Assembly (NCBI GenBank): GCA_009904015.1
Contig: WYEQ01000012.1
Coordinates: 155,188-219,187, forward strand
Length of the DNA stretch: 64,000 nt
Source: Desulfurococcales archaeon
Lineage (GTDB): Archaea > Thermoproteota > Thermoprotei_A > Sulfolobales > Fervidicoccaceae
Reading direction: 5' to 3'
Below are positions 25,790 to 34,978 of the stretch, in pieces. Numbering within the stretch: the first letter of the stretch is position 1; each line of letters begins with the position of its first letter. The notes under the pieces were generated by a model that was not told the DNA's origin, made no database searches, and saw nothing but the letters and a program-made list of their open reading frames with translations. The position numbers and the translations under genes were made by a program.

Positions 25790-26635
25790 CTAAATATTCA
25801 TTGATGATAATTTTTCGATAATATGATGCTTGGTTACCAGCCCCACGAGTCTTTCTCCTCCCTCAATCACAGGTAAGCCTCCTATTCTGTTCTCGAGCAT
25901 TACCTCAGCGGCTCTGCCAAGGTCATCGTCAGGCATAGTTGTAATAGGATTGGGCGTCATTATATCAATAGCTACTGGAACAATATAAAACCTGACTCCA
26001 CCAGTCTTGCCCTTAGGCAAAACGGAGTCTCTTTTCACGAATGGTTTATCAAGCATTTTTGGAGGAATCTGCACAAAAGCTATATCCTTCTTGGTTATTA
26101 TTCCCACCAGTGATTCTCCATCTACAACAAGAGTCTTCATGTAGGGCTTGGTCTCCATGGATTCTATTATTTTTCTGAGAGATGAGTACGGAGATACCCT
26201 TGGCGGGTCAATGTCCATTGCCTGCCCCACTGTGTAAATATCACCGGCGTTCTCAGCGTATGCTCTCAGGGCATCTGTCCTTGTGAAGATGCCTACCAGC
26301 ACTCCTTCGTCATTAACTACCGGTAAACCTCCAATGTTGTATTTCAGCATTATTTGGCAAGCTTCCTTGAGGCTTGTTTCTTCCTTTACAGTCACAGGGT
26401 TAGGAGTCATCACATCCTTAACTAATATATCAATAAGCGGCTTGTAGTATAGCTCAGGTAGACTAACAGAATACATGATATCGGTCAAAGTAATAATCCC
26501 TTTGACAAGACCATCCTCAACTACAACCAGTCTCCCGATACCATATCTAAGCATGGTGTTTCTGGCATGCATCAGCGTATCGTTGGGGGATATGGTGACT
26601 ACGTTTTCAGTCATATATTCTTTTACCAAAAGCAT
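25790..26635 (-). CDS. Four-CBS-domain protein
   Basis: 281 residues with four CBS motifs and no other domain. Repeats start at about residues 7 (YMTENVVTISPNDTL), 70 (VMTPNPVTVKEETSL), 135 (AMDIDPPRVSPYSSL) and 216 (IMTPNPITTMPDDDL), each followed by a G(R/G)LPVV-type strand and VGI(I/F)T helix. CBS pairs bind adenine nucleotides such as AMP, ATP or SAM; with no enzyme domain the protein is likely a nucleotide-sensing subunit. It starts 4 bases after the next CBS gene stops, in one operon. Confidence 0.85.
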   Translation of the reverse strand: MLLVKEYMTENVVTISPNDTLMHARNTMLRYGIGRLVVVEDGLVKGIITLTDIMYSVSLPELYYKPLIDILVKDVMTPNPVTVKEETSLKEACQIMLKYNIGGLPVVNDEGVLVGIFTRTDALRAYAENAGDIYTVGQAMDIDPPRVSPYSSLRKIIESMETKPYMKTLVVDGESLVGIITKKDIAFVQIPPKMLDKPFVKRDSVLPKGKTGGVRFYIVPVAIDIMTPNPITTMPDDDLGRAAEVMLENRIGGLPVIEGGERLVGLVTKHHIIEKLSSMNI

Positions 26636-26639
26636 CTTT

Positions 26640-27569
26640 TCACTCCCCTGACATTAGTGATAAGAAGACATCGTACTCAGTTAAAATACCAACCGGTTCG
26701 TCGCCTTTAGTAATCAAGGCGAAACCATAATTTTTGTCGAGCATTAGCTCAAGAGCTTGTTCAAGAATTGTGTCCTCGCTTACCACCAGCATGTCTGTTC
26801 TAACCAGCTCCCCAACACTGATCATCAGTGACTCCTCAAGCGAGCCTTTTAGAGAATTTTTAATTGCCTGCCCACTAGTGAAATAGTTAATTATGGCTCT
26901 GTAATCAACATATCCTATTATTTGGTCTGCCTCGTTTTTCACGAAGATGAACCTTAACCCAGAGTTACTCATCTGCTTTATTGTTTCTCTCAGAGTTGAT
27001 GAATAGCTCGCTAGTGGGATAAAACCTATCGTTGCATCCTTCACTTTTCGGCCTATCTTCAGTCCTCTTAAATACCTAAGAACGTCATGAACGCTTATCA
27101 CCCCAATGGGACGCTCTTCGTTATCAACAACGGGTACCAAATCAATTTGCTCAGATAGGAACAATCCTACTACCTTGTCGAGCTTATCAGTTATTCTCAC
27201 GAAGGGGAAACCCTTTCTACCGATTTCCCCAATAGATATGTTGATAGCCTTGTTTATGTCCCCATCGAAGCGGTTAAGCACTATATCGTACAGCTCACCG
27301 CCACCCAGGTAGTTCAGGACATCCTCGACTAGCAAAACTCCCCAGTACTTATCCCTGGGCTCCTTCACAACCACGCTCCTGACCTTCTTCTCACTCATAA
27401 TCTTCAGTGCTTCTATTAATGGAAGAGTTTTGCTACCAGTGACGGGAGGCTTTGAGGAAACTCTCTCAGCATCACCCTCGTTTACATACTTAGATGATGA
27501 GAAAGAAGGTTTCCCATCGCTTCTCAATACTCTGTAATGGTCTACTCTTCTAGGAGATCTGAAGCTCAT
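26640..27569 (-). CDS. Four-CBS-domain protein with an N-terminal extension
   Basis: 309 residues from ATG at 27569, preceded by GGGTGG; a GTG at 27578 would overlap the previous stop. After about 50 N-terminal residues rich in Ser, Arg and Lys come four divergent CBS modules; the clearest are at about 150-170 (IDLVPVVDNEERPIGVISVHDV) and at the C-terminus (VRTDMLVVSEDTILEQALELM, then GILTEYDV). The lower similarity of modules one and three suggests that nucleotide binding may have been lost in some. Part of the same operon as its neighbours. Confidence 0.8.
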   Translation of the reverse strand: MSFRSPRRVDHYRVLRSDGKPSFSSSKYVNEGDAERVSSKPPVTGSKTLPLIEALKIMSEKKVRSVVVKEPRDKYWGVLLVEDVLNYLGGGELYDIVLNRFDGDINKAINISIGEIGRKGFPFVRITDKLDKVVGLFLSEQIDLVPVVDNEERPIGVISVHDVLRYLRGLKIGRKVKDATIGFIPLASYSSTLRETIKQMSNSGLRFIFVKNEADQIIGYVDYRAIINYFTSGQAIKNSLKGSLEESLMISVGELVRTDMLVVSEDTILEQALELMLDKNYGFALITKGDEPVGILTEYDVFLSLMSGE

Positions 27570-27571
27570 CT

Positions 27572-28384
27572 CTACCACCCTAGAAGGCCTCTGAGCACAT
27601 CTGCTCTATCAATAATACCAATCAAACTCTTGGCTTCATCTGTGACAACCAGCCTGCCAATGTTTCTTCTAACCATTATTTCACCTGCTAGTTCGATAGG
27701 GTCCTTTGGCAACACAGTTATCACGGGCCTGTTCATGACCTCCTTCACAGGTATTCTTAGTGGTTCGCTTTCTGATTCTAGCCTAATTCTTGCTTTTCCC
27801 TTTGAGAGTATATCATACTGGGTAATTATCCCAACAACCTTGTTTTTCTCATTCACTACCGGCAGCCCACCATACCTGTGCTTGAGCATCAAGTACCAAA
27901 CCTTTGTTAAGAGGTCATCTTGCTTAACAAATACCACGTCTCTGCTCATGACTTCCTCAACTTTAACAGTGTTTTTGTCGCTGGTTGAGCGGTGATATAG
28001 TAACCACATAATGATATTTTCTAGCCCAAGCATTCCTTGATACTCTTCTCCCTTTACCACTGGAACATACCACTCATCTTTGCTGAGCATTTGCTTAGTT
28101 GCAAGAACAACATCTAGGTTTTCGTCGAAGATGAGAGGAGGCTGAGTCATTATATCTTTAACCTTTAGCTCGCTCTTCGTTGAAGTCACACTAAGAATCT
28201 CTAATCTCGTTACTATCCCCAACAACCTTCTCTCATATTTATTATTGATGACGGGCAGTACACGAGCCCCCGTAACCCTCATTATTTCTCTTGCTCTAGT
28301 CACCTTGTAGTTAGGCTCTAAAAAAGGAGTTTTGACATCCATTATGTAAGAAACAGATATGTTCTGAACCAGCAATAACACCAT
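27572..28384 (-). CDS. Four-CBS-domain protein
   Basis: 270 residues from ATG at 28384, the position where a leaderless transcript from the TATA box at 28407-28414 should begin; an upstream start at 28438 lies before that box. CBS modules begin near residues 11 (YIMDVKTPFLEPNYKV), 74 (IMTQPPLIFDENLDV), 135 (VMSRDVVFVKQDDLL) and 205 (VMNRPVITVLPKDPI). It is the first gene of the CBS operon 28384-25444. Strong similarity in organisation to the gene at 25790, suggesting duplication. Confidence 0.82.
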   Translation of the reverse strand: MVLLLVQNISVSYIMDVKTPFLEPNYKVTRAREIMRVTGARVLPVINNKYERRLLGIVTRLEILSVTSTKSELKVKDIMTQPPLIFDENLDVVLATKQMLSKDEWYVPVVKGEEYQGMLGLENIIMWLLYHRSTSDKNTVKVEEVMSRDVVFVKQDDLLTKVWYLMLKHRYGGLPVVNEKNKVVGIITQYDILSKGKARIRLESESEPLRIPVKEVMNRPVITVLPKDPIELAGEIMVRRNIGRLVVTDEAKSLIGIIDRADVLRGLLGW

Positions 28385-28406
28385 ATAATAAATTGAATAG
28401 GTTTCG

Positions 28407-28414
28407 ATATAAAG
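28407..28414 (-). promoter_or_regulatory. TATA box of the CBS operon
   Basis: CTTTATAT on the minus strand, centred near 28410. Twenty-six bases downstream is 28384, the first base of an in-frame ATG, so the operon mRNA is predicted to be leaderless. Confidence 0.6.
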
Positions 28415-28476
28415 ATTTCCTAATAAGACACATTCCAAGATTTTTTATGAATAAATTACGTAATTAATTCTTACAA

Positions 28477-28899
28477 TTATCTTTTTCTTATTCTGAGTAG
28501 CTCCAGAAACTCTGGAGCCAAAGAAATAACGTCTCCCTCAGCAACGATACCCACAAGCCTACCGTTTTCCACCACAGGCAGGTGACCTATATTTTTCTCC
28601 TTCATTAAGTTAGCTGCTGCTGACACGCTGGTATCAGGAGAAACAACGATGACGGGCTTGGACATAATATCTTTTGCTTTCAGCGTCCTAACATCTAAGT
28701 TCTTAGCCAAAACCTTCTCAATAAGGTCTCTCTCCGTTATTATCCCTAAAACTTCTCTTTTATCGCCGATCACCACGACGCTTCCGATCTTATTCTGAAT
28801 CATTATGTTTATGACTGTTGATAGAGGAGTTTCTGGGGATACGTACTTTACGTCAGTTACCATTATATCTCTTATTAGGAGATACTCTCCTCGGCTCAT
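28477..28899 (-). CDS. Two-CBS-domain protein
   Basis: 140 residues: one Bateman pair. Module one runs DIMVTDVKYVSPETPLSTVINIMI to ITERDLIEKVL, module two from DIMSKPVIVVSPDTSVSAAANLM to GRLVGIVAEGDVISL. ATG 28899 lies 31 bases after the rqcH stop at 28930 on the same strand. The 92-base gap after it holds the promoter of the quad-CBS operon, so this gene may belong to the rqcH transcript instead. Family function: nucleotide-binding regulatory dimer. Confidence 0.85.
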   Translation of the reverse strand: MSRGEYLLIRDIMVTDVKYVSPETPLSTVINIMIQNKIGSVVVIGDKREVLGIITERDLIEKVLAKNLDVRTLKAKDIMSKPVIVVSPDTSVSAAANLMKEKNIGHLPVVENGRLVGIVAEGDVISLAPEFLELLRIRKR

Positions 28900-28929
28900 T
28901 TTGCCGTCTCCTCAAACAAGATTAGGTGT

Positions 28930-30816
28930 TTAAACTATAAATTTAATTTTCGATGGGCCTGGGACCAGCTTTTCGATTTCGGACTGTGATGGTATGTAAC
29001 GATAATTCACTTCTCTTAGCCTTTTTCTTATTCTCTTGGCTATTTTGCTGGGGGGGTTCTCACCAGGAAGCAAGTAGCCTAGCAGGTCTCCTCGTTGCTT
29101 AACAGAGTCCTCTGAGCCTATAGTGAACCTAGCATAGCCCTCCATAATCTCCACGCCGAAGGCCAGCTGCAATGGAACATTCTTTACATAGTTCTTTTTT
29201 CCATATATCATGAAACTCCCAGTAACTATGTACTCGCCTGAGGGAGGCGTCTTCGAGACTTGCTCTCCAGTTACATAAAAAACATCTATTGAGGCTAACC
29301 CAGCTTTCCATGCCTTACTAAAACACGCAGCTATGACGGAAGCATCGTGGATGTCTTCTGTTTTTGGTTCCACTCCCGGCGTGATTTTTAGTATCGTGGC
29401 CGCAGCGCCCTGTATATCCGCATGGAAGAAGAGGTCGTTCTTTTCCAGGTATTTCCTGACCAGGCTTTCGTTTTGCTGGGAGTCCCGACCAGCTATTATT
29501 AGTAGCTTGTTACGAGTAAAGCTCCACACATATCTTTCGTACCAGTAGGTTTTTCTAAAGCCCATTAAGACCTCGCTCGTTCTTTTCTCCAGCTCTATTT
29601 TTTGTTCTTTTATTTTGTTTTCCAGGTCAGCTATCGCTTGCAAGGCTTTTTCGTGCTTTTGTTTATACTTTTTGTACTGGTCGTAGTATTGAGTAACTAG
29701 CTCTTTTGCAGTGAGCCTTACGTCTAGCACTACCTCCAAGTCATTTATCTTAATGGTGATTTTCCCCTCGTTGGGCTGCGTCTTTATTATGCCTTTGCAC
29801 TTGTGAATGAGAGATTCCCAGCCTTCCTTGCTTATTTCTTCTTTAGCACAGTCGAGTACTTCTTCTACCCATTCTCTGTTCAATAATATAGAATCAGCCA
29901 TTCTCTTGTACTCCATAGCTTTCTCCAAGTACCCCTCAGCCCTTCTCTTTTCACTTTCAATAGTTTTCGCAAGCTTGTCTATCGCCTCCTGCAGTCTTCT
30001 TGTTTCAGCAGATACCATGAGCTCGCTCATCAATTTGTAGAAATAGACATCGATTGCCTTATCCAGATTTTCCATTTCCGTAACGACGAGGCCCATTTTC
30101 TCCAGAAACGTTGGTCTGAAAGGCGAGAAGTAAACAGGCTTATCGTCTTGATAAACGATGTAGCCTTTTCCAGCTTCAATGGCCTCGCTTATCACGTTCC
30201 ATAAGCTAACACATAAATCGTCTCCTCTGCTTCTGGCCTCAAGCAACAAGTCTCTTGGAAAAACCTTCAGGACCTCCGGGTTACCGATGCAATCACTCTT
30301 GCTCGGCATAGCCCCTGCAAGAGGTGGATATTGGTACGGTATGCCAATGGATATTTTTCTATCTTTCATCTCTTTGTACTCGGATGAGTATTTAATCACG
30401 TTTTTTTCATCAGTAATGATGAGCTCTCCTCTGGGTAAAAGCTCAACTATGATTTTGAATCCATCATGAAGAACTATCTCCAGGAGTCTATCGAAGCCCA
30501 CCTGCCTCACATCAATGATCTTTTTATCGCGAATCAGCTGTCTCATCCTTGTTACCTCAGGCGAAGCGGAGGATTTATCCACAATTTTCATCTCGGTAAA
30601 ATGCACTCTCACTGCTGGTTGCAAAAGAACGTCGGTTACCCCGTAACCACGCGTTCTCAGCTTTATTAGGAAAATTTTTTCGCTGGGCAAGAGGAAGACG
30701 TTATCTATGTAGCTACCGGTCACTTTTTCATAATTGGATGATATCCAGGCCTTTAGGTCAAGAGCAGTAAAAGCTTTTTTTGGGAGTTGAATTTCTTTGA
30801 TTACTGGTTGAGACAT
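28930..30816 (-). CDS. rqcH: RqcH/NEMF-type ribosome rescue factor (NFACT family)
   Basis: 628 residues. The N-terminal NFACT-N domain shows KAFTALDLKAWIS and LPSEKIFLIKLRTRGYGV; the middle has a long coiled coil (about 270-400, AIDKLAKTIESEKRRAEGYLEKA); the C-terminal NFACT-R (DUF814) domain shows KTYWYERYVWSFTRNKLLIIAGRDSQQNE and FFHADIQGAAATIL. In bacteria and archaea such proteins bind stalled 50S subunits and add Ala tails to the stuck chain. No NFACT-C is visible. Its start codon is one base from the divergent ATG at 30818. Confidence 0.92.
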   Translation of the reverse strand: MSQPVIKEIQLPKKAFTALDLKAWISSNYEKVTGSYIDNVFLLPSEKIFLIKLRTRGYGVTDVLLQPAVRVHFTEMKIVDKSSASPEVTRMRQLIRDKKIIDVRQVGFDRLLEIVLHDGFKIIVELLPRGELIITDEKNVIKYSSEYKEMKDRKISIGIPYQYPPLAGAMPSKSDCIGNPEVLKVFPRDLLLEARSRGDDLCVSLWNVISEAIEAGKGYIVYQDDKPVYFSPFRPTFLEKMGLVVTEMENLDKAIDVYFYKLMSELMVSAETRRLQEAIDKLAKTIESEKRRAEGYLEKAMEYKRMADSILLNREWVEEVLDCAKEEISKEGWESLIHKCKGIIKTQPNEGKITIKINDLEVVLDVRLTAKELVTQYYDQYKKYKQKHEKALQAIADLENKIKEQKIELEKRTSEVLMGFRKTYWYERYVWSFTRNKLLIIAGRDSQQNESLVRKYLEKNDLFFHADIQGAAATILKITPGVEPKTEDIHDASVIAACFSKAWKAGLASIDVFYVTGEQVSKTPPSGEYIVTGSFMIYGKKNYVKNVPLQLAFGVEIMEGYARFTIGSEDSVKQRGDLLGYLLPGENPPSKIAKRIRKRLREVNYRYIPSQSEIEKLVPGPSKIKFIV

Positions 30817-30817
30817 A

Positions 30818-31108
30818 ATGCATCTACCATTCGTGACTCCGCAGGGAAAGCTACTGTTGGCGAAGGGGTTAGCAGGAGTGTTAACAGGCCTTCTAGCTTC
30901 ATATCTTTATCCTTCGCGTTTAAATGGTTTCCAAACATTCTATCTAGTCGTGGTTATATATGTGTTGGTATCCATGGCTCTTACTGGGTTAGCTAGAAAA
31001 GCTAACCCACCGGTAGCTGTTGGTCTTTATGCTATGATTAAGGGGATAATGACGTTCTTCTTCTCAATGTATCTAACTATGCTAAGCGTATATATCTATG
31101 CGTCATGA
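30818..31108 (+). CDS. Small membrane protein, possibly EMC6-like
   Basis: 96 residues with three hydrophobic segments (about 14-31, 40-59, 69-93). The middle (FQTFYLVVVIYVLVSMALTG) and the last segment (YAMIKGIMTFFFSMYLTMLS) have a spacing similar to the insertase-associated EMC6 family, but the likeness is from memory and weak. The ATG is separated by a single base from the divergent rqcH start, so its promoter must lie inside the rqcH coding sequence. GTG at 30833 is an alternative start. Confidence 0.55.
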   Translation: MHLPFVTPQGKLLLAKGLAGVLTGLLASYLYPSRLNGFQTFYLVVVIYVLVSMALTGLARKANPPVAVGLYAMIKGIMTFFFSMYLTMLSVYIYAS

Positions 31109-31159
31109 GCTCCTGGACTGAATTGTTCTGGCTAAGAACTCTACCTTAAAGAACAAAAA

Positions 31160-31747
31160 TCATTTATACTGTATCGGTCCAGGTTTTTCGATTCCACAAC
31201 AAATATCGGCTCCAGCTCTCCAGAGCTCCATGCACGAGTCGTTGAGAAAGTCTTGTTCAGCTTTGCTTACGGTTTTCTCGTGCATAGTAATGATGATTTT
31301 GCCTCCCTTTTTACATACGTTGTATAGATTCGTAGTAGCTTTTCTTAGTAGTTCGCCCAGCCCTCCTAGCACCGTTATGCTCAGTACTATGTTGAACGAG
31401 TCTTCTCTGAATGGAATACTGGTTATATCTCCTATGACTGCATCTATTTTTTCGCTGGGCTTCGTCTCTTGGTACGGTTTTTTTATGAGCTTGCTTATAT
31501 CAAGAGCAACTATCCAGTAATTATCGCTGTTTTTAAGGGATAAAACTAGTTTCTCAAATAGCAACGTCCCCGCACCTGCATCTAGCATTCTCTTATTGCT
31601 AAAGTCAACTTTTCTCAGGAGCTCTAAATGCTTTAATGTCTGTTCATAGCCATATAATTCATCGTAGACCTCGGTTAAAACATCATAGGTGCTCTTGATT
31701 GTGCTTAGAGACTCAGTTGTCGTTTTTCCCTGAGAAGAATCTTTCAA
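31160..31747 (-). CDS. Class I SAM-dependent methyltransferase
   Basis: 195 residues from TTG at 31747; the open frame extends to 31813, but that part lies inside nucS. A GGGGGAG sequence sits about 6 bases before this TTG. Motif I is MLDAGAGTLLFEKLVL; motif II region IVALDISKLI; then DAVIGDITSIPFREDSFNIVLSI, as in small-molecule or tRNA methyltransferases of the UbiE type. The C-terminal FLNDSCMELWRAGADICC is Cys-containing. The substrate cannot be inferred. It overlaps nucS by 35 bases. Confidence 0.72.
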   Translation of the reverse strand: MKDSSQGKTTTESLSTIKSTYDVLTEVYDELYGYEQTLKHLELLRKVDFSNKRMLDAGAGTLLFEKLVLSLKNSDNYWIVALDISKLIKKPYQETKPSEKIDAVIGDITSIPFREDSFNIVLSITVLGGLGELLRKATTNLYNVCKKGGKIIITMHEKTVSKAEQDFLNDSCMELWRAGADICCGIEKPGPIQYK

Positions 31748-32525
31748 GGGATTTCTCCCCCGTTCTCTTCTCTTCAATGTACTTCGCATAAATCTCCTTT
31801 GGGTTAATCTCAACCCTCTTTATTCCCAACTTCTCCGCGAGCATAGCTGCCTCTCTACTGAAGCCAACGGATACCAATATGCCTCTTACCTTCATGTTTC
31901 TTCTTTGCGCCTCAAGCAAATATTTGTACAACTGCACTACGGACCCCACACCAGCTTTCTCATCTTTAACCTCAATAAGGACATCGTTATTCATTTTATC
32001 CTTAGCATAGAAATCAACATAGAAATCACCTATTCTGTATTCCCGCTCTACTATTCTGAGCCCTTCTTCAACCAGTGATGGTTCTTTCTCGATGATGTTC
32101 TTTAGCTCTTCTTCATCCACATACATCGTGAACTCACCTGCATCACTTAATCCAAAGCCAACAATAACGATGTAAACATCCTCGAAGACAACGCGAAGAA
32201 TTTCTCTAGGGCTAGCTCTAACTGAAACAAGCTCTAGCCCTCTACCTCCCGTGACTCTAATAGTTATTCTCGCTGAGCCTGGCTGCCAGTTGACTGGAGC
32301 GAAACCTACAGGTCTATGCACAAGAACAGACCCATCCTGCTTAACGATTACTATTCGGTCCCCGCTCTCAAGCCTACTCTTGCCCCTACCCTCGTAGTCC
32401 ACACTGCATCTCCCAATAATAACTAGGAGGTGTTTCTTGTCTAGAGCGTTTTTTATCGTTGCCGCGAGCTTATCAGCCTCACTGCCCGTCGCGATATCTA
32501 TCTTCTTCAAGTCATCGACGACCAT
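31713..32525 (-). CDS. nucS: Mismatch-specific endonuclease NucS (EndoMS)
   Basis: 270 residues from ATG at 32525 (TTG at 32531 is possible). N-terminal domain: CSVDYEGRGKSRLESGDRIVIVKQDGSVLVHR and PVNWQPGSARITIR, a typical NucS start; C-terminal RecB-like nuclease: YVDFYAKDKMNNDVLIEVKDEKAGVGSVVQL with the catalytic Asp, Glu and Lys. The last residues include KSLERFF, a PIP-like motif for PCNA. NucS cuts double-stranded DNA at mismatches and serves as the mismatch repair nuclease in lineages without MutS/MutL, or removes flaps. Confidence 0.93.
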   Translation of the reverse strand: MVVDDLKKIDIATGSEADKLAATIKNALDKKHLLVIIGRCSVDYEGRGKSRLESGDRIVIVKQDGSVLVHRPVGFAPVNWQPGSARITIRVTGGRGLELVSVRASPREILRVVFEDVYIVIVGFGLSDAGEFTMYVDEEELKNIIEKEPSLVEEGLRIVEREYRIGDFYVDFYAKDKMNNDVLIEVKDEKAGVGSVVQLYKYLLEAQRRNMKVRGILVSVGFSREAAMLAEKLGIKRVEINPKEIYAKYIEEKRTGEKSLERFFSGKNDN

Positions 32526-32607
32526 AAACAATTTTCTTGTTTATCCACAAGTTATTTTTTGATAAGCTGATGCTAATTAAAACAACACCGTCAATAAGGG
32601 AGAAAAA

Positions 32608-33213
32608 GTGTTAATAGTTATTGAGCACCTTGAGCCGGAACTATCAAAATGGTTGCTCATCGAGTATAAACACGCAGCGCAAATCGCTAGGGGGAACCTG
32701 CTAATAACCAATGTTTGTGACAAAAACGAGGTAGCTATTCTAGAAAAAATAGCTAGAACAAGATGCGAGAGCGCCTCTCAGCTTTTCCCAAGAGCGATTG
32801 TGCTGGATCCCTCCTCAACGGAGCTTCTATCTCCATCTGATAAAGAGATATCCGATGTATTTGTCATTGGGGGAATACTGGGAGATCACCCTCCGAGAGG
32901 CAGGACGAAGGTTTTGCTAACAAGCAAGTTCAGTAACCCTGTTGCCAGGAGCCTTGGTGATGGTCAGTACAGCATTGATGGGGCTGTTTATGTTACGTAC
33001 AAAGTTGTATTTGAGGGCTTGAGGCTGAGCGATATTCCGTACGTCGATGGAGTCAAGATTCTAAGCAGAAAAGGGTTTTTTGAGCACGAGATTTACTTAC
33101 CATTCAGGTACCCTCTCATTGATGGCAAACCCTTGATTCATCCCGAGCTACTCGATTATTTGAAAGGAAGGATAGTTGTTGATGAGCAGAGGTTGCTGAA
33201 CAAAGAGGAATAA
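32608..33213 (+). CDS. Putative SPOUT-type RNA methyltransferase (DUF431/COG2428)
   Basis: 201 residues. The block FVIGGILGDHPPRGRTKVLLTSKF near 90-115 and the C-terminal GVKILSRKGFFEHEIYLPFRYPL are typical of the archaeal DUF431 proteins, which are predicted SAM-dependent RNA methyltransferases. The GGILGDHPPRGR loop is at the position of a trefoil knot. The RNA target is not known. GTG start at 32608 after GGGAGAAAAA. Divergent from nucS; LSm follows in the same direction 61 bases away. Confidence 0.82.
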   Translation: MLIVIEHLEPELSKWLLIEYKHAAQIARGNLLITNVCDKNEVAILEKIARTRCESASQLFPRAIVLDPSSTELLSPSDKEISDVFVIGGILGDHPPRGRTKVLLTSKFSNPVARSLGDGQYSIDGAVYVTYKVVFEGLRLSDIPYVDGVKILSRKGFFEHEIYLPFRYPLIDGKPLIHPELLDYLKGRIVVDEQRLLNKEE

Positions 33214-33274
33214 ATTTAAAATCTTCGGTGATACTGTAAAGTAAAGTAGCGCTTAGAAACTGCTGGTGAAAAGA

Positions 33275-33526
33275 TTGTCGTCTAAGAACGCCCCCCCACT
33301 GAAGTACCTGAAAGACGCTAAGGGAAACACTGTTTTAGTTAAGCTAAAAGACGGTGAGGAGTTCGTAGGCATACTTGATTTCTCGGACAGCACAATGAAC
33401 GTTGTTCTGAAGGACTGCCTGGAGCTAAAGGAAAGAACAGGCGAGCTGAAAACAAGATACGGAACTATATTTATCAGGGGAAGCAACATTCTGTTCATAA
33501 GCCTAAATTACACGCACGTTGAGTAG
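33275..33526 (+). CDS. LSm/Sm-like RNA-binding protein
   Basis: 83 residues from TTG at 33275, with GGTGA about 5 bases ahead; a GTG at 33266 is the alternative. Sm1 motif: GNTVLVKLKDGEEFVGILDFSDSTMNVVL; Sm2 motif: TIFIRGSNILFISL. The Asp/Asn pair of the RNA-binding pocket is replaced in part (MNVVL retains Asn). Archaeal Sm-like proteins form heptamer rings that bind U-rich RNA. It stands 61 bases after the DUF431 gene. Confidence 0.9.
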   Translation: MSSKNAPPLKYLKDAKGNTVLVKLKDGEEFVGILDFSDSTMNVVLKDCLELKERTGELKTRYGTIFIRGSNILFISLNYTHVE

Positions 33527-33721
33527 CTCTCAGAGAAATCATCGGCTTCTCCTAACTCAGTTCTCCATAAATGCGCATTCATTCTTTTCGATAAGATAGA
33601 AAACAACAAAGAATTGTTAATGCATTCTCGGTAAAAAGGGAAAATACATTTAAATGTGGTTTTTAACTAAAGCTTAAGCATTGATACTAAAAACTAAATG
33701 AACTGATTGCAGGTGAGCTAA

Positions 33722-34942
33722 ATGAGCAGAAACATAATTGTGGAATACACACCTTGGGATACTCCAGATAAGCTCGCAGTTGAGCTCGTAGAGAGGAAGG
33801 GTCTCGGTCACCCAGATTTTATTGCTGACTCAGCCAGCGAGGAGAGCAGTGTTCAGCTTTCACAGTATTACCTTCGACAATACGGGAGAATTCTTCACCA
33901 CAACCTTGACAAAACCTTGCTTGTAGGTGGTCAGGCCCAGCCAAGATTCGGTGGAGGAGTGGTCCAGCACCCGATATACATGCTTGTATCAGGGAGAGCC
34001 ACCACAGAAGTAACACTTAGTGATGGAGGCGTTGAGCAGGTACCCATAGGACCGATTGTAATAAAGGCGGTTAAAGACTGGATAAAAAGAAGCTTTAGGT
34101 TCCTGGACCCAGAAGAACACGTGATTGTTGATTATAAAATCGGGAAAGGTAGCGTTGACCTAAGAGGCATATTCGACCTCGGAACAGACGTGCCGCTCGC
34201 TAATGACACAAGCTTCGGGGTTGGATTTTATCCATACACAACCCTCGAGAACCTTGTTTTAACAACGGAAAGAACGCTTAACTCGCCTGAATTCAAAGCA
34301 AAAGTACCGGAGCTCGGCGAGGACATCAAGGTAATGGGGCTGAGGCAGGGAAACAAAATCAAACTAACTATCGCCGGAGCATTTATTAGCTCCCTAGTAA
34401 GTGACGTGGACCATTATGTATCAGTGAAGACAGAGGTTATAGAAAAAATAAAGGATCTTGCGGCCAGAATAGTACCGGAATACGATGTCGAGGTATTCAT
34501 GAACACAGGGGACAAGCCAGATAAGGGTATAGTTTACCTCACAGTAACGGGGACAAGCGCTGAGCACGGTGATGATGGCGCTACAGGTAGGGGTAATAGA
34601 GCTAATGGACTTATAACACCCATGCGCCCAATGAGCTTGGAGGCAACAGCCGGCAAAAACCCAGTCAGCCATGTCGGTAAGATATACAATGTAGTTGCGT
34701 TCATTGCCAGTAAAAGAATATACGAGGAATCCGGAGGGGAGGCCCCAATCTCAGTTCACTTGTTAAGCCAAATTGGGAAGCCGATCGATCACCCCCTTAT
34801 AGCTAATGTGAAAATTTACAGCAAGACTCCCGGCCAGCAGAGCTCTTTGGCTAGGCTGGCACAGGAGATACTTGAAGAAGAGCTAACCAACATTAAGAAA
34901 TACACGGGATTAATAATAGAAAGAAAGGCTCCTCTCTACTAA
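33722..34942 (+). CDS. metK: S-adenosylmethionine synthetase, archaeal type
   Basis: 406 residues. The archaeal MAT family is distinguished from MetK of bacteria by blocks such as [18 protein letters not shown] near the N-terminus, [31 protein letters not shown] and [23 protein letters not shown]. It makes SAM from methionine and ATP. The ATG is preceded by GCAGGTGAGCTAA, a good Shine-Dalgarno. Monocistronic, with a TATA-like run (ACATTTAAAT) some 70 bases before the start. Confidence 0.95.
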   Translation: MSRNIIVEYTPWDTPDKLAVELVERKGLGHPDFIADSASEESSVQLSQYYLRQYGRILHHNLDKTLLVGGQAQPRFGGGVVQHPIYMLVSGRATTEVTLSDGGVEQVPIGPIVIKAVKDWIKRSFRFLDPEEHVIVDYKIGKGSVDLRGIFDLGTDVPLANDTSFGVGFYPYTTLENLVLTTERTLNSPEFKAKVPELGEDIKVMGLRQGNKIKLTIAGAFISSLVSDVDHYVSVKTEVIEKIKDLAARIVPEYDVEVFMNTGDKPDKGIVYLTVTGTSAEHGDDGATGRGNRANGLITPMRPMSLEATAGKNPVSHVGKIYNVVAFIASKRIYEESGGEAPISVHLLSQIGKPIDHPLIANVKIYSKTPGQQSSLARLAQEILEEELTNIKKYTGLIIERKAPLY

Positions 34943-34978
34943 AACCAATTTGTTTTTCTGAGCTAGTAGCTTAACTAA

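Noticed and set aside
33530-33590. Possible C/D box sRNA after the LSm gene
   Set aside because: D-like boxes exist on the minus strand, but no C box at the correct spacing.
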